Positions 32,788 to 46,332 of a stretch of DNA of 64,000 nucleotides are shown here, piece by piece (position 1 is the stretch's first letter; the number at the start of each line of letters is the position of its first letter). Origin of the DNA: Galeruca laticollis (taxonomy: Eukaryota > Arthropoda > Insecta > Coleoptera > Chrysomelidae); NCBI GenBank assembly GCA_963921935.1, contig OY998176.1:137714299-137778298 (forward strand), in the 5' to 3' direction. The notes under the pieces are model-generated. The model did not search any database. It saw nothing but the letters and a program-made list of their open reading frames with translations, and was not told the DNA's origin. The translations under genes and the position numbers were made by a program.

Positions 32788-35062
32788 TGTAACAATCATT
32801 TTCACGATTGTTACATTTTTTTGTTAATAATGGTAGTTCATATTATCATGTTTAATATAGCTGAGGTAAATTTATTCTCAAATCAACTCCAAGATAAAAC
32901 TTAATTATAAATTTTTTGATATTTCGGTTTACATAGTTGTCTACCGCCCCTCGTATTTACAATATACATAAATTCGATTAGGATTGTTATAACTGGTGTT
33001 CGCCGGGGAGTTGCTTTTCGACCGTGAATGTGAATATATCTTTGATATAGTAACGGGTCTCCGGATAGAATTCACATGAAAAAGTCGAAGACAAGTTTTT
33101 TGGTTCTGGGCTCAGAGTTTTTGTGAGTTTCTTTTGAGTCTTACTTTTATGGTTAAAAAATGGAATGCTACGAGTTCTTAAGCCGCAGATATTGATTTTC
33201 CAAACAAATTGTAAATATACTAATATGGTAAGGAAGTCAATCTATCCTCCTACGGAATCGGGAATCGTTTGGATGTTCCAGTAAGTCCTATTTTCCACCT
33301 TACAGTACAACTTGGATTTAGCGTTGGAGCCGTATCTACCGGGATTTGGGATATTTAATTATCCTATGATGTAATGCTGTTCTTGCTAGGAGTACTGTAA
33401 TACAAAGTTAAGTAATTCTCTTCACTTTTTTCATTAAATGCCTTATCAGCATTAGCAGAGTCCATTCAATTTTTTATCTTCACGCTAGTAAATGGTTTTA
33501 AGTGTCTTTCAAAGTTAACACCTTACAGTGAACTTTTATATAGGAAGATCAACTTAATTATAAATTTTGTTGTCAAACCAACCTTCTAGAATCTTCATAG
33601 ATGTAAATAATATTTTCATATTTGATGTATAAAGTGTCTTTTCTGACTATAACCAGTAATTTTAAGTAATTTCGGCGTAATGCCGGTTTTTGTAATATAG
33701 TATAATCTTCGTAACTACTTTTATTGAAAATAGTCTCAAATTGTTTGGTAGGATTTAATAAGTAGAAATTATTTTGTAGATGCCTAAATTTGTAAATACT
33801 GAAATTAAGTGAGGTTTCTTGCTTGCTGATTTGTTTAATTCGAAGTACTGATCACTTTAGACTTTAAGTATTATGACCACTTGTTTTATAGGGGACAGTT
33901 GTTTATTTAATTCTATACTTTTACCTTAATTTCAGCATCATATGGTAAGATTGTCTACTTATTTCTTGTTTGAAATTCTAAGTACCAATTGTTGGAGCAG
34001 TGGTAAATCAGTATTCGTATTCCCAGAATGAAATATTTTTTATTTTAAAATTTTCTTCATTCAGATACCACTTATTTCACCCAAGTATCATTGACGTGAA
34101 AATTTTTTCGTTTGATTTGTTGAAATTATCGGTTTTTTTTTTATTTCGGAATAAAATGAAAATTGATAGTTCCTTAATTGAAATCATTGAGCATAACCTG
34201 ATGTAAGACCATCAAAATTAATTTCAGTTTCATTAAGTATGCAATTATTCTTGATCTTAAGTAATGTTACTTACTCAATAGGTTTCACCGAACCATAAAA
34301 GTTATCTTCACCCAACTAGTGATATACGCTTAAGAATCAGATCATCTTGTGTCTGATTTCATTTGTTGATTATTTCTGATTAATTATAAATACTCCAACC
34401 TAGTTACTTAAAAGTAAATCAAAACTTTGTACTTGTTACTTCAACTACCTTTTAATGAACGTACGATCATTAAATGTATAATTGAAGATTTTTTTTTATC
34501 AGTCCTCTCTGGTTTTGATCATTAATACTTAAATAATTAATATTATTCAATATTTGCACAAATAGGTGATTGGCTCATTACTTAGTGATAACTATTGTTA
34601 TTGGTTTAGAGCAGCTTTATTGATTATTTACTTGGAATAATCTTGGTTGGGTAGCGTCCATTTTTTTGCTTAGATCACTTCCTTACAGGAAATAAGTATT
34701 GTATTTTAGTTAATATCACTTTGGGGTCAGGTTTATTTTACTATCAGGTTTTGCTTGTATCGCCTTATTATCTTTAATAAGTAATTAATCTTGTTTGAGG
34801 ATAAAGTAGTTTTATATAGATCCGGTCATTTATGAAAATTGTATATATTTTTATATAGACTCGTATTGTTAATTCGAATTATTAATATATGTATATCTGT
34901 ATATTTCGATTATCTAGTTTTCTTGGTTCCAATTTTGGGATCTGGCGCCTTCTATTACCCACGATCCTAGCCGCCGGAAAAGCTGTATTACAGTCTGAGT
35001 TGGCAGGGCAAACATAACATCAAAAAAAAGATAAAAAAAAACTTGCACAAAACAACGCTATA
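32788..35062 (+). repeat. Element C 3' LTR
   Basis: Near-identical to 24,559-26,832, including the terminal hairpin (32,788-32,815). It is followed by the AGTG duplication at 35,063-35,066. Confidence 0.93.
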
Positions 35063-35066
35063 AGTG

Positions 35067-35321
35067 AACTGTTTCATATTTTTAATATCCGTAGTTTATT
35101 TTTATACAACATAATGGATTCTAACCTCAATTCGGAGGTTAGTTCGCACTTGTTGCGGTTTCTTCTATATTTTATCTTACGTATCAACTACAGTATCTTG
35201 ATGCTGTTTTTCCATTCCAGTGTTCCAGATGATGAGGACAATCATCCTCGAAAGCTTGAAATTTTCCGTTAAGAGTACACGTTTTCCGTTTCTTTTTGCT
35301 GCTTTCCCCACTATTCACCAG

Positions 35322-35328
<7 letters not shown>
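35067..35328 (+). mobile_element. Penelope family 1, plus-strand copy (part 2, 3' end)
   Basis: It continues the sequence interrupted at 24,558 and matches the minus copy from about 21,320 down to 21,070. It stops at a (TA)n tract before the last ~40 bp that the minus copy keeps. Confidence 0.85.
35226..35253 (+). ncRNA. Hammerhead-like core in Penelope family 1 (plus copy)
   Basis: CAGATGA, T, GAGGA, loop CAATCA, TCCTC, GAAA. The stem is fully paired. The first box has one change from CTGATGA, so this copy is likely inactive. Confidence 0.45.

Positions 35329-35376
<48 letters not shown>
35323..35376. repeat. (TA)n microsatellite
   Basis: About 54 bp of TA between the Penelope 3' end and the 5' LTR of element D. 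Confidence 0.98.
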
Positions 35377-35379
<3 letters not shown>

Positions 35380-37385
35380 AACTTATCATAATGAATATTC
35401 AAGAGAATGATACACAAATATGAGAAATTTGTAACTTTGTTGAATAACAAATAGAAATCACTTTCTTCAGACAGATAACATTACTATTTATATTGACAAT
35501 TATAACTAAACAATATGTATCATATCAAATCGAACATCTATGAGATTAATTATCCTTTATAATATAGAAATATATTAGCAAGATTAAAATTTGTTACCTT
35601 TATTTTCAGATTGTAAATAGTTATGAATCACAAAACCTTAACCCATTTTCTTAGTAAATTATAAATCCAAATTGTTATCAGCAACATAGACAATGAATTG
35701 TATATTCTATCTAGAATAACAAAAGAATCTGAAAAAGAACATAAAATTATTATTTAAACGATGATAAACAATATATATAACTGATACTAATATGAATACA
35801 TGTTATATCATTTGTTGATTCTTATGTAGAAGTGTCAGTAAAAACTTCATGTCATGTAACACAGAATTAACAGAGCAGAAATATTTTCAACCATAGAGAT
35901 ATGTAATGTTCGAAGTATTGATTATTTTCAAAACAGCAGGAGTGTTTAAAGATTGATAACAATAGTAAAGGTTAAGCCAAAGTTTATATAAAATAATTGT
36001 TGAATTACATATAAAAGAGTAATTGAAAGACATTATAAAAGATTTTAAGAAGATTATGATTATAAATTCATAGATATTGTAATTTAAAGTGGGATAAAAA
36101 TTATTATTGATATAAAAATAAGGCATATTTTGGAATGATATTGTATGTAAATAGATGTAATGAATTATTTTAAAATTTTTCACAAATAATTAATAACAAT
36201 AAAAATACGAGGAAAATAATTATAATTAATGTTAGACAGTAAATAAATTAAACCATGATATCTAGTTACTTGTTAGTTTTTTGTTGGAAATAACAAGGCT
36301 AGCAACGAGAGTTTTGTTGATTTGGGGAACAATGAATTAGGTGTGGTGGTTCAAAAGCAGATGGACATGTAAGAAAATTTTTCTAATAATTTATTAAATT
36401 CTGCGGAAATCTTTAGAAATCAAAAGCAAAATTGAATTTAAATGATAAATAATAATAATAGAGACATTTCTAGAAGAAAATATTTGTAAACATTCATTAT
36501 TTGTGGAAAATGCAGCTAATCCATATTTTGAGAAGGGATGCTATGTCTGAATTTTATCAAAAGTCCACAATGGAATATTGATTATTAGTTTCAAAGACAT
36601 TTAGTAAGATAATAAACATTATAAGTTGTATTTACTGAAAAATTAAACTAAAATCTCGACTTACCTACAACAAACTATCAAGTTTGTTTTCCTACGATAT
36701 TCAACAAGAATCCAGCTTCATTCCAGAGAGATGAATCCGAAGCAGAGTGCACAACAGAAACTTTAAAGTGATAGAAACAGGTCAGTGTATAAACAATTTA
36801 TATGGTATACCATTAAAAATTTCACAAACATTATTAATTGGCCAAAAGTTCACTATTCGTTGTTATATATGTATTAAAAATTCTAACCATTTCATGTATA
36901 TTAGTTTATAGTAATAATTTGTTTTAACTGATTTTTCTTCATACCGATAGTGTTTTTCAATTCAATGATAGTTCGTATATATATAAACTAAATTTCATTT
37001 CATATGTTTGTTTTTATTTTAACAATTGACATAAATAGTTCCAGAAAATCATCATAGAGGTTCGAATAGGTATGTTCCGCATAGATATTCAAAGCGTTTT
37101 CAAAGGAGTTAAAATAATATAATATTTAGTAAATACAAATTTCGCATATTATAATATCTGCCAGAATCTGAAGGGAGTTAAGAGTTCTCATGCTTTCCAA
37201 TAACACAATAAAGTAAAACAATATAATCAAAATATCCTGAGCTAGCCAATTTACTATATAAATCCATCGACAAAAATAAAAAACATAAAGTAATTAAAAA
37301 TAATGCAATAGACAAAATTCAAAAATAAATATTGTTTAAATATATTTATTTATAAACTGATAAATACATAAAATTCATATAATAA
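35377..37385 (+). repeat. Element D 5' LTR
   Basis: It starts TTGAACTT and ends CATATAATAA. Near its 3' end CTCATGCTTTCC and GAGCTAGCC resemble the same region of the B LTR (CTCATGCTTCCG, GGGCTAGCC), so the two LTRs are distantly related. No coding content. Confidence 0.9.
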
Positions 37386-37386
37386 A

Positions 37387-37489
37387 TGTCACCGCAACGT
37401 GGGGCAAATTAAGATTTTTTTTTCGTGATAAGAAGGTTTTAAAAACATAAGAATTAGATATAATAAATGGCACCCAAGAACGTGGGGCG
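37387..37489 (+). other. Two tandem primer-binding-site-like motifs of element D
   Basis: TGTCACCGCAACGTGGGGC lies directly after the LTR (37,387-37,405). TGGCACCC followed by AAGAACGTGGGGC lies about 80 bp further on (37,468-37,488). Both resemble the tRNA-Lys1,2 site. The second is the equivalent of the B site. The first is like the motif located inside the A LTR. Confidence 0.6.
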
Positions 37490-37583
37490 ATTTTAAAATA
37501 TTTGGTAGGTTGTTTTTTTGTTAAGGGAATAATTAAAAGTATACAAATATTAGAAATTCTATTGACTATATTATAAATATAAG

Positions 37584-38912
37584 ATGGAAAAGAAAATGAT
37601 GTTAAGAGACGGAAAACAGGTAGGTACGGATAGTGGATCGGAAGAGGAACGAGAGGAAAGAAGACATGGTAGAGGGGATTTCCAAGTACATTACTTAGAA
37701 CAGGGACAATCTGGAGAAAATGTACCAGAGGAAGACTCAACAGGAGATGAGGAAGCACAAGAACAAGAAGAGAGGATACAAGAGAGCAGGGAAAAACAAG
37801 GAAGAACAAGTACAAATAGAGATGATCAGATGATGGATAGGATGCAACAATTATTTATCAGAATGGAGGAGAGAATAAATGGAAACATAGATACAATGAG
37901 AGGAGATATCAACAGGATAGATGGAAAAATGGACCAGATGAGTGGGAACATAGACAAATTGGAAAAGAAAATTGATGATGTGAAATCTGAAAGTATTAAA
38001 GAAATCCAGAAAATCAGGGAAGAAAACGAAGTATTTCAAAGAAGAATGGATAAGGTGCAACAAAATATTGAGGAGCAAAATAAAAATTTAAGAACAGAGA
38101 TTCAAGACAATGGAATCAAAATCCGGGAAGAGATAGAAAAACATGTTGATCAAGAAATTCAAGAATGGGGTAGATGTTTAGAAGAAAATCTAACAGGAAC
38201 TATTGTAATGGAAATCAACAAACAAAATGAAAATATAATTAGAGAAGTGGAACAGATAAAAGTACAAGGACAAACTAATGAAGAAGTAATACAGAAGGTG
38301 GATAAAAAATTTCAAGATTTAAATGTGAGACTGGAAGAACAAACAGGAACATATGAAAAAAGGTCGGAAGTCATGGGTAGATCATTTAATAGGGAATTAG
38401 AAGAGATGAATAGGAAACTACAAGAAACGGTAGAAGAAATGGAGGATACTGTGAGAAGAAATGGAGGAGGAATCATATACAATGGAAATATGGATGTAGG
38501 TGTTAAATTCGATATTAAAACGATGGATAGTCAATATCACAAGGAAGTACTTGAGATGAACAGAAGATTGAAAGACACAGTAGAAGATATAGGAGCAAAT
38601 ATGAGAGGAAATGTAAGAGATATAGGATGCCTAGGAGAATTTTACAATTATAATGTACCAAGAATAAAATGTGATGATAAAATGATAATATGCACAAATG
38701 CTTTCATCAAAATAATAATAAATGAAATGAATAAGGTGGAAGAATTTGAGACACAGATTTTATTGGATTTATTGGAAGGAATTAATGAGATATGGGACTG
38801 CAAAATTAAGAAGCATATGATAGAGAACGGAAAGAAGATTCAGAAGTGTAATGAGAAACAAACAACAAGAGAAGAACATCAGAAAAAAGTTAGGAAAAGA
38901 ATAGTAAATTAA
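37584..38912 (+). CDS. gag: Element D truncated Gag (coiled coil plus capsid fragment)
   Basis: A 442-residue frame starting MEKKMMLRDGKQVG, as in B and A. An acidic stretch (residues 15-75) is followed by about 270 residues of coiled coil and then a capsid fragment (NAFIKIIINEMNKVEEFETQ), equivalent to about the first 60 residues of the B capsid. It ends in a Lys/Arg-rich tail (REEHQKKVRKRIVN). The rest of capsid and the Arg/Asn tail of B are absent. The frame is fully open in a recently inserted element, and A shows the same end point, so the short protein may be functional, for example by co-assembling with full-length Gag. That role is inference. Confidence 0.8.
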   Translation: MEKKMMLRDGKQVGTDSGSEEEREERRHGRGDFQVHYLEQGQSGENVPEEDSTGDEEAQEQEERIQESREKQGRTSTNRDDQMMDRMQQLFIRMEERINGNIDTMRGDINRIDGKMDQMSGNIDKLEKKIDDVKSESIKEIQKIREENEVFQRRMDKVQQNIEEQNKNLRTEIQDNGIKIREEIEKHVDQEIQEWGRCLEENLTGTIVMEINKQNENIIREVEQIKVQGQTNEEVIQKVDKKFQDLNVRLEEQTGTYEKRSEVMGRSFNRELEEMNRKLQETVEEMEDTVRRNGGGIIYNGNMDVGVKFDIKTMDSQYHKEVLEMNRRLKDTVEDIGANMRGNVRDIGCLGEFYNYNVPRIKCDDKMIICTNAFIKIIINEMNKVEEFETQILLDLLEGINEIWDCKIKKHMIENGKKIQKCNEKQTTREEHQKKVRKRIVN

Positions 38913-39967
38913 ATAGTATAACATGATGATTGAAAGGAAGCTTGGAAACGAAAAAGCTATGGAATGGACAGGAAAAGGATAATAAAATAAACTGGAAGAT
39001 AAATTTATTAATATCACATAACAATTATAAAAAACAAAAATAAAGTTAAGATAAAATTTTTATTATAAACAATGTACAAAGATAGAGATAGGTTAGGTCA
39101 GCTGTAAATAAAATAATAGACATAAGTATAGATTAAAAAAAAAATTCAATATTAATTAAGTATATCATGCTAGATAATATTATAGGATAGATTGTGTTCT
39201 TTGTTGATTAAGCAGATGATATTCCAAACGATTCTTCACACTTCTTTATTAAGAATCTAGAAAAAAGAAAAAAATATATATAATACATATCATATAATAT
39301 AAATCGAAACTTATTAGGTGAAACTTAGGAATGGAATAAATAGCTTAGAGTATACAGAGGGAAATTCAAACAGGGCAAACAAATAAGTAATGATAAATAA
39401 ATTAGTTGAAGTACTGGCTTTATATAGAAATAAAACAGGAAGATATAAGATAGAGGGGATGAAATCATGTACAACTAAAAATATTAAATAGAATTTCACA
39501 TATTTAGAAAATAAATGGAATAAGACACAACAATTAAACAAACGAGAAGAAAGGAGATAGTTAGATGAATTATATAGATTAGAATATATGAGATGATGTT
39601 TTGATGTCAATTGATATTTATAGAATATTTGGAGGTATATGGAAGAATAAGGAAATTAATACTGAGATATATAAATATGAATTTAAGAAATGTTTAATTA
39701 TAATGAAAAATGAATATGTAAAATGAAATATGAAATGATGAGTATATATAAAATAAAGTATAATGAAAATGTTGAAATATGAATATGATATATAAGCAAG
39801 TATTAGTATGGATATGAGTAGTAGGGAGAATTAAAAGTAGGAATGTTATGAATATTTGAATTGACAATGAGACAAATTAAGTATATTTTATGAAATATTA
39901 ATAGAATAATCATAAATGAGAATCCAAAATCTGCATTTGAAGATGTGAATATTGATTTAAAATAAAA
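38913..39967 (+). other. Non-coding interior of element D
   Basis: About 1 kb of AT-rich, purine-biased sequence where most of gag-pol has been lost. The first ~150 bp resemble, out of frame, the sequence after gag in element A. Nothing else is recognised. Confidence 0.6.
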
Positions 39968-40375
39968 AAATTCATAAACGAATTACTAAACGGAGTAACG
40001 GGTGAGAATCCAACTTTTATTATGAAGGGTATACAACCAGAACGTCACTGGATTTTAAACAGACAGTCAACAATGACAAGTGTACTCGAAAAGGTTAATC
40101 GGAGAATAATACGAAATGCGGAGAAGTATATTAAAAAACAAGATAAAAAGAAACCTAGGACAACACAGTTTAATAAAGGAGATATGGTGATTGTCAAATC
40201 TTTAAGAATGCCAAAGAAAGATGAAGAACAATGTGCGAAATTATTATATCCATTCGAAGGTCCATATATCATAGATACAGAAAACGGTAAAAACAGTTAT
40301 CGATTAATATATCCAGGTACTAAAATATTAAGGGGTATCTTTAACATAGAACACATTTACAAATATTATTCTTAA
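39968..40375 (+). pseudogene. Element D: C-terminal fragment of integrase (Pol)
   Basis: An open frame of about 135 codons (KFINELLNGVTGENPTFIMK ... FEGPYIIDTENGKNSY ... GIFNIEHIYKYYS), clearly homologous to the last 135 residues of element B Pol (NLPHGVTGESPIYLMK ... GIFNIESIYKYNSP). It holds only the region after the DDE core, including the FEGPY motif. It has no catalytic residues and is a deletion remnant. Confidence 0.85.
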
Positions 40376-40602
40376 GGAATATGTATTGAAAAACGAGGAA
40401 TAGATAATATTACAAGTAATTTAAAATCATAGGAAATAAGTTGTTTGTAAATAGTAGATTAAGATAGGATAAGGATACAACCAAGAATTAGTCTAAGAAG
40501 TTTCTGATATTTTTATAGTAAATAGTAAAGGAATGATAAGTTTGTTTGGGAAATTGAAATTTAAACAAAATTAACCATGTTAATATTTATTAAATTTAAA
40601 TT

Positions 40603-40610
40603 TGAGGGGA
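40603..40610 (+). other. Polypurine tract of element D
   Basis: TGAGGGGA before the 3' LTR, in the same AAATTTAAATT context as in element B. Confidence 0.7.
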
Positions 40611-40611
40611 T

Positions 40612-43205
<2,594 letters not shown>

Positions 43206-43413
43206 TTTACCTTCAGTACTACAAGAAAATAATTTAACGATAGCAGAAGATAAAAAACATTAACGACTTATTAATTGGAAAGTTGGTAAAAACTTTTTAA
43301 AAGTGTTTTTACCGTTTATCAAGTAACCATAGGATTAGTTGTCAAACATTGTGTAGAATAGTTCGTAGTCAGTACTTGTCAATAATTCATAAGTCCTTAA
43401 TTTAACAGTTACA

Positions 43414-44533
43414 ATGGCAGAGTTCACTTTTATTGAGTACGCAGATATGAATTTAATGTATGGATTGGTTTCTCGAAACTGTTTAGAGGCCAGAAGGCTT
43501 TATGCAGAACATTTTGCAAACAGAGCATTTCCAGACAGACGAATGTTTGAGCGTATTGATCTCAGGTTACGAGAAACAGGTATGAATAAGTAAATGTAAT
43601 TTTCCATGTATACAAAACCAAGTTATAAATTTTAGGACGTTTTTTGCCAAAAAAAAAGTGGAGAAGGTCCAGTACGAAGCGTACGTACTGTGGCAGTTGA
43701 ACAAGACTTGTTAAATGCAGTTGATAATGAACCATCAACGAGTTTACGAAAATTATCAAGAGAACATAACGTCTCGAAATCAGTTGTGCATCGCGTTCTA
43801 AAAGAACAGCTGTTATATCCTTTTCACATGAAAAAAGTACACAGTATGACAGTGGCTGATTATCCTTCACGACTTGAGTATAGCCAGTGGTTTCTGCGAC
43901 AACAACAAGCAGACAATACATTTATTAGTAACGTTCTCTTTACGAACGAATCCGGTTTCACCAGAGATGTAGTCATTAATTCTCATGATATGCATTTATG
44001 GGAAGATGCGAATCCACATGGCATTAGTCAAACTAGGAGCCAGCATAGATTCATGGTTAATGTTTGGGCAGGAATAGTTGGAAATCATTTGATAGGGTCA
44101 TACTTTATTGACGATACTTTGACCGGTCAGAGATATTTGGAGTTTTTGCAAAATGAGTTATGGAACCTGTTTGATGATGTGCTACTACAAACTCGTAGGA
44201 ATTTATGGTTCATGTATGATGGGGCCACTTCTCATTTCAGTTTAGATGTACGATAGCATTTACACACAAGGTTTCCTAATAGATGGATTAGTCGTGGAGG
44301 CCCTTTTCAATGACCACCGCGATCAGGAGATGTTAATCCTATGGATTTCTTCCTCTAGGGTTATCTCAAAAGTAAGGTATACGCAACACCTGTGCGAACA
44401 AGGTAAGATTTAATAGACAGAAATCTGTTACACTGCAATGTTATTAGAAGTGCAAAGAAACAACCGTCGTAGACTTAGAATGTGCGTGGAAGTGGGAGGA
44501 GCTCATATTGAACATTTATTAGAAGAACGTTAG
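43414..44533 (+). pseudogene. Mariner-like transposase (with a small intron), broken
   Basis: Exon 1 (43,414-43,579) encodes the helix-turn-helix start MAEFTFIEYADMNLMYGLVS ... RLRETG. A 56-bp AT-rich intron with GTATGA and TTTTAG borders follows. Exon 2 continues with RFLPKK. The A9 run near 43,650 has a 1-base shift, after which the frame (from about 43,655) carries a second DNA-binding part (STSLRKLSREHNVSKSVVHR) and the DDE domain: FTNESGFTRD, VNVWAGIVG, FMYDGATSHF, and, past stops, PRSGDVNPMDFF. The expected first catalytic Asp appears to be Asn (FTNE). The second-to-third Asp spacing is about 41 residues. It ends AHIEHLLEER. It resembles the insect transposases with a DUF4817-type N-terminus. 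Inactive. Confidence 0.85.
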
Positions 44534-44734
44534 TTTTTGTTGTTTAGGAATTAGTTTCAGTCGATTGTTTTATAACTTGTGTTTTATGAGGTTTTCTTAA
44601 AGGTTTAATAATGTTGTGTTCGTTATTTTGATTAAAAGCAACTAATTACGTTGTCTGCGTACCTTTTTAATTCCCATTAAATAAGTTCCTAATGTTTTTA
44701 TCATCTGCTATCATCAAATTATTTTTTTGTAGTA

Positions 44735-45385
<651 letters not shown>

Positions 45386-45909
45386 AGCTGATGAAAATCG
45401 CGCAAAAAGCTGAGTTCAATTTAGCTACAGGTATATTTTGTTGTTTATAAAGATGATTCATCGGAATTTTGTGTACATGGATTTTTAAACTGTAAATACA
45501 TATATACTAACAACATTTTCCTGGCATTTTTAAAATCACAGCAGTTCTGGACAAACCTCTATATTTTGCACTGAACATTTCACAACTTTCGAGTTCCAAA
45601 AACTCTTTTCCCACAAAAAACAACACCAAACAAACTTACAGAAGTACCCGTTAGGTATACAATTGGAGTTTAGGTTATGTTTACAGTCGATGGAAACCGG
45701 AGACAAATAACAGCGAGTTAAGATATTTTGTTTACGAAATATCTTTTTAAAAAGTTTAATTTCAATTTTAGAATACAACTTTTCTGTGTCAGAGCTACAT
45801 ACAGAATAAATGCAAAAAAGTAAGAAAAGTAAAAAGTTAGTTTATAATTAACCGCTGACAATTTGATATGATACGATATATCATACGATAAATGACATGA
45901 CATTATAAG
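45386..45909. other. Unassigned sequence
   Basis: About 520 bp without a recognisable gene. Short frames exist on both strands but none matches a known motif. The end (45,855-45,908) is an imperfect inverted copy of 49,981-50,035. Confidence 0.4.
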
Positions 45910-46332
45910 AAGCCAAATTGACTTTACATAACTCCTCCCTTCTTTTTTTAACAGGCTTAATTACTTCTGGACCTGTTGTCTCTTCTTTCCCTTTTCCTTC
46001 TGCCAACCATATCTTTAAACGTCTTCTTTTTTTCTTTCTCGCTTCTGCTCTTTTCTTTAGCCCTTCAGAAAAACGCTTTTTTCATACCCCGGAACATTAT
46101 TTCAATCCCACGGCCACACATAGGAGAGGCAGCTGTGCGGGTCTACCCGTTGGCAAACCTGCGTCCGATGGCAACCGTGAACAAAAGCCAAGAGGAGTAA
46201 ACCTCGATAATAGAACCCGCCATTCTCGTTGTTAGCCACCGTGGCCATGGATGAATGGCAGAACGAAACGCAGTTAGAAACGGCCCTCTAAGATACCTGG
46301 CGACCTCCCAGAGTAACTAGCCTTAGCGAAGT

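Larger units (their letters stand above)
24559..35062 (+). mobile_element. Gypsy-type LTR retrotransposon C, young and apparently intact
   Basis: It is 10.5 kb long: LTRs of 2,274-2,275 bp, primer-binding site, gag, pol in the -1 frame, polypurine tract, no env. The two LTRs differ at only a handful of positions by eye, so the insertion is very recent. It sits inside the plus-strand Penelope copy with a 4-bp AGTG duplication. Confidence 0.95.

Noticed and set aside
34000..34206. Small frame inside the element C 3' LTR
   Set aside because: The copy in the other LTR is not kept open in the same way, and no domain is visible.
45386..45430. CTGATGA at 45,389 as another hammerhead core
   Set aside because: No paired stem II followed by GAAA.
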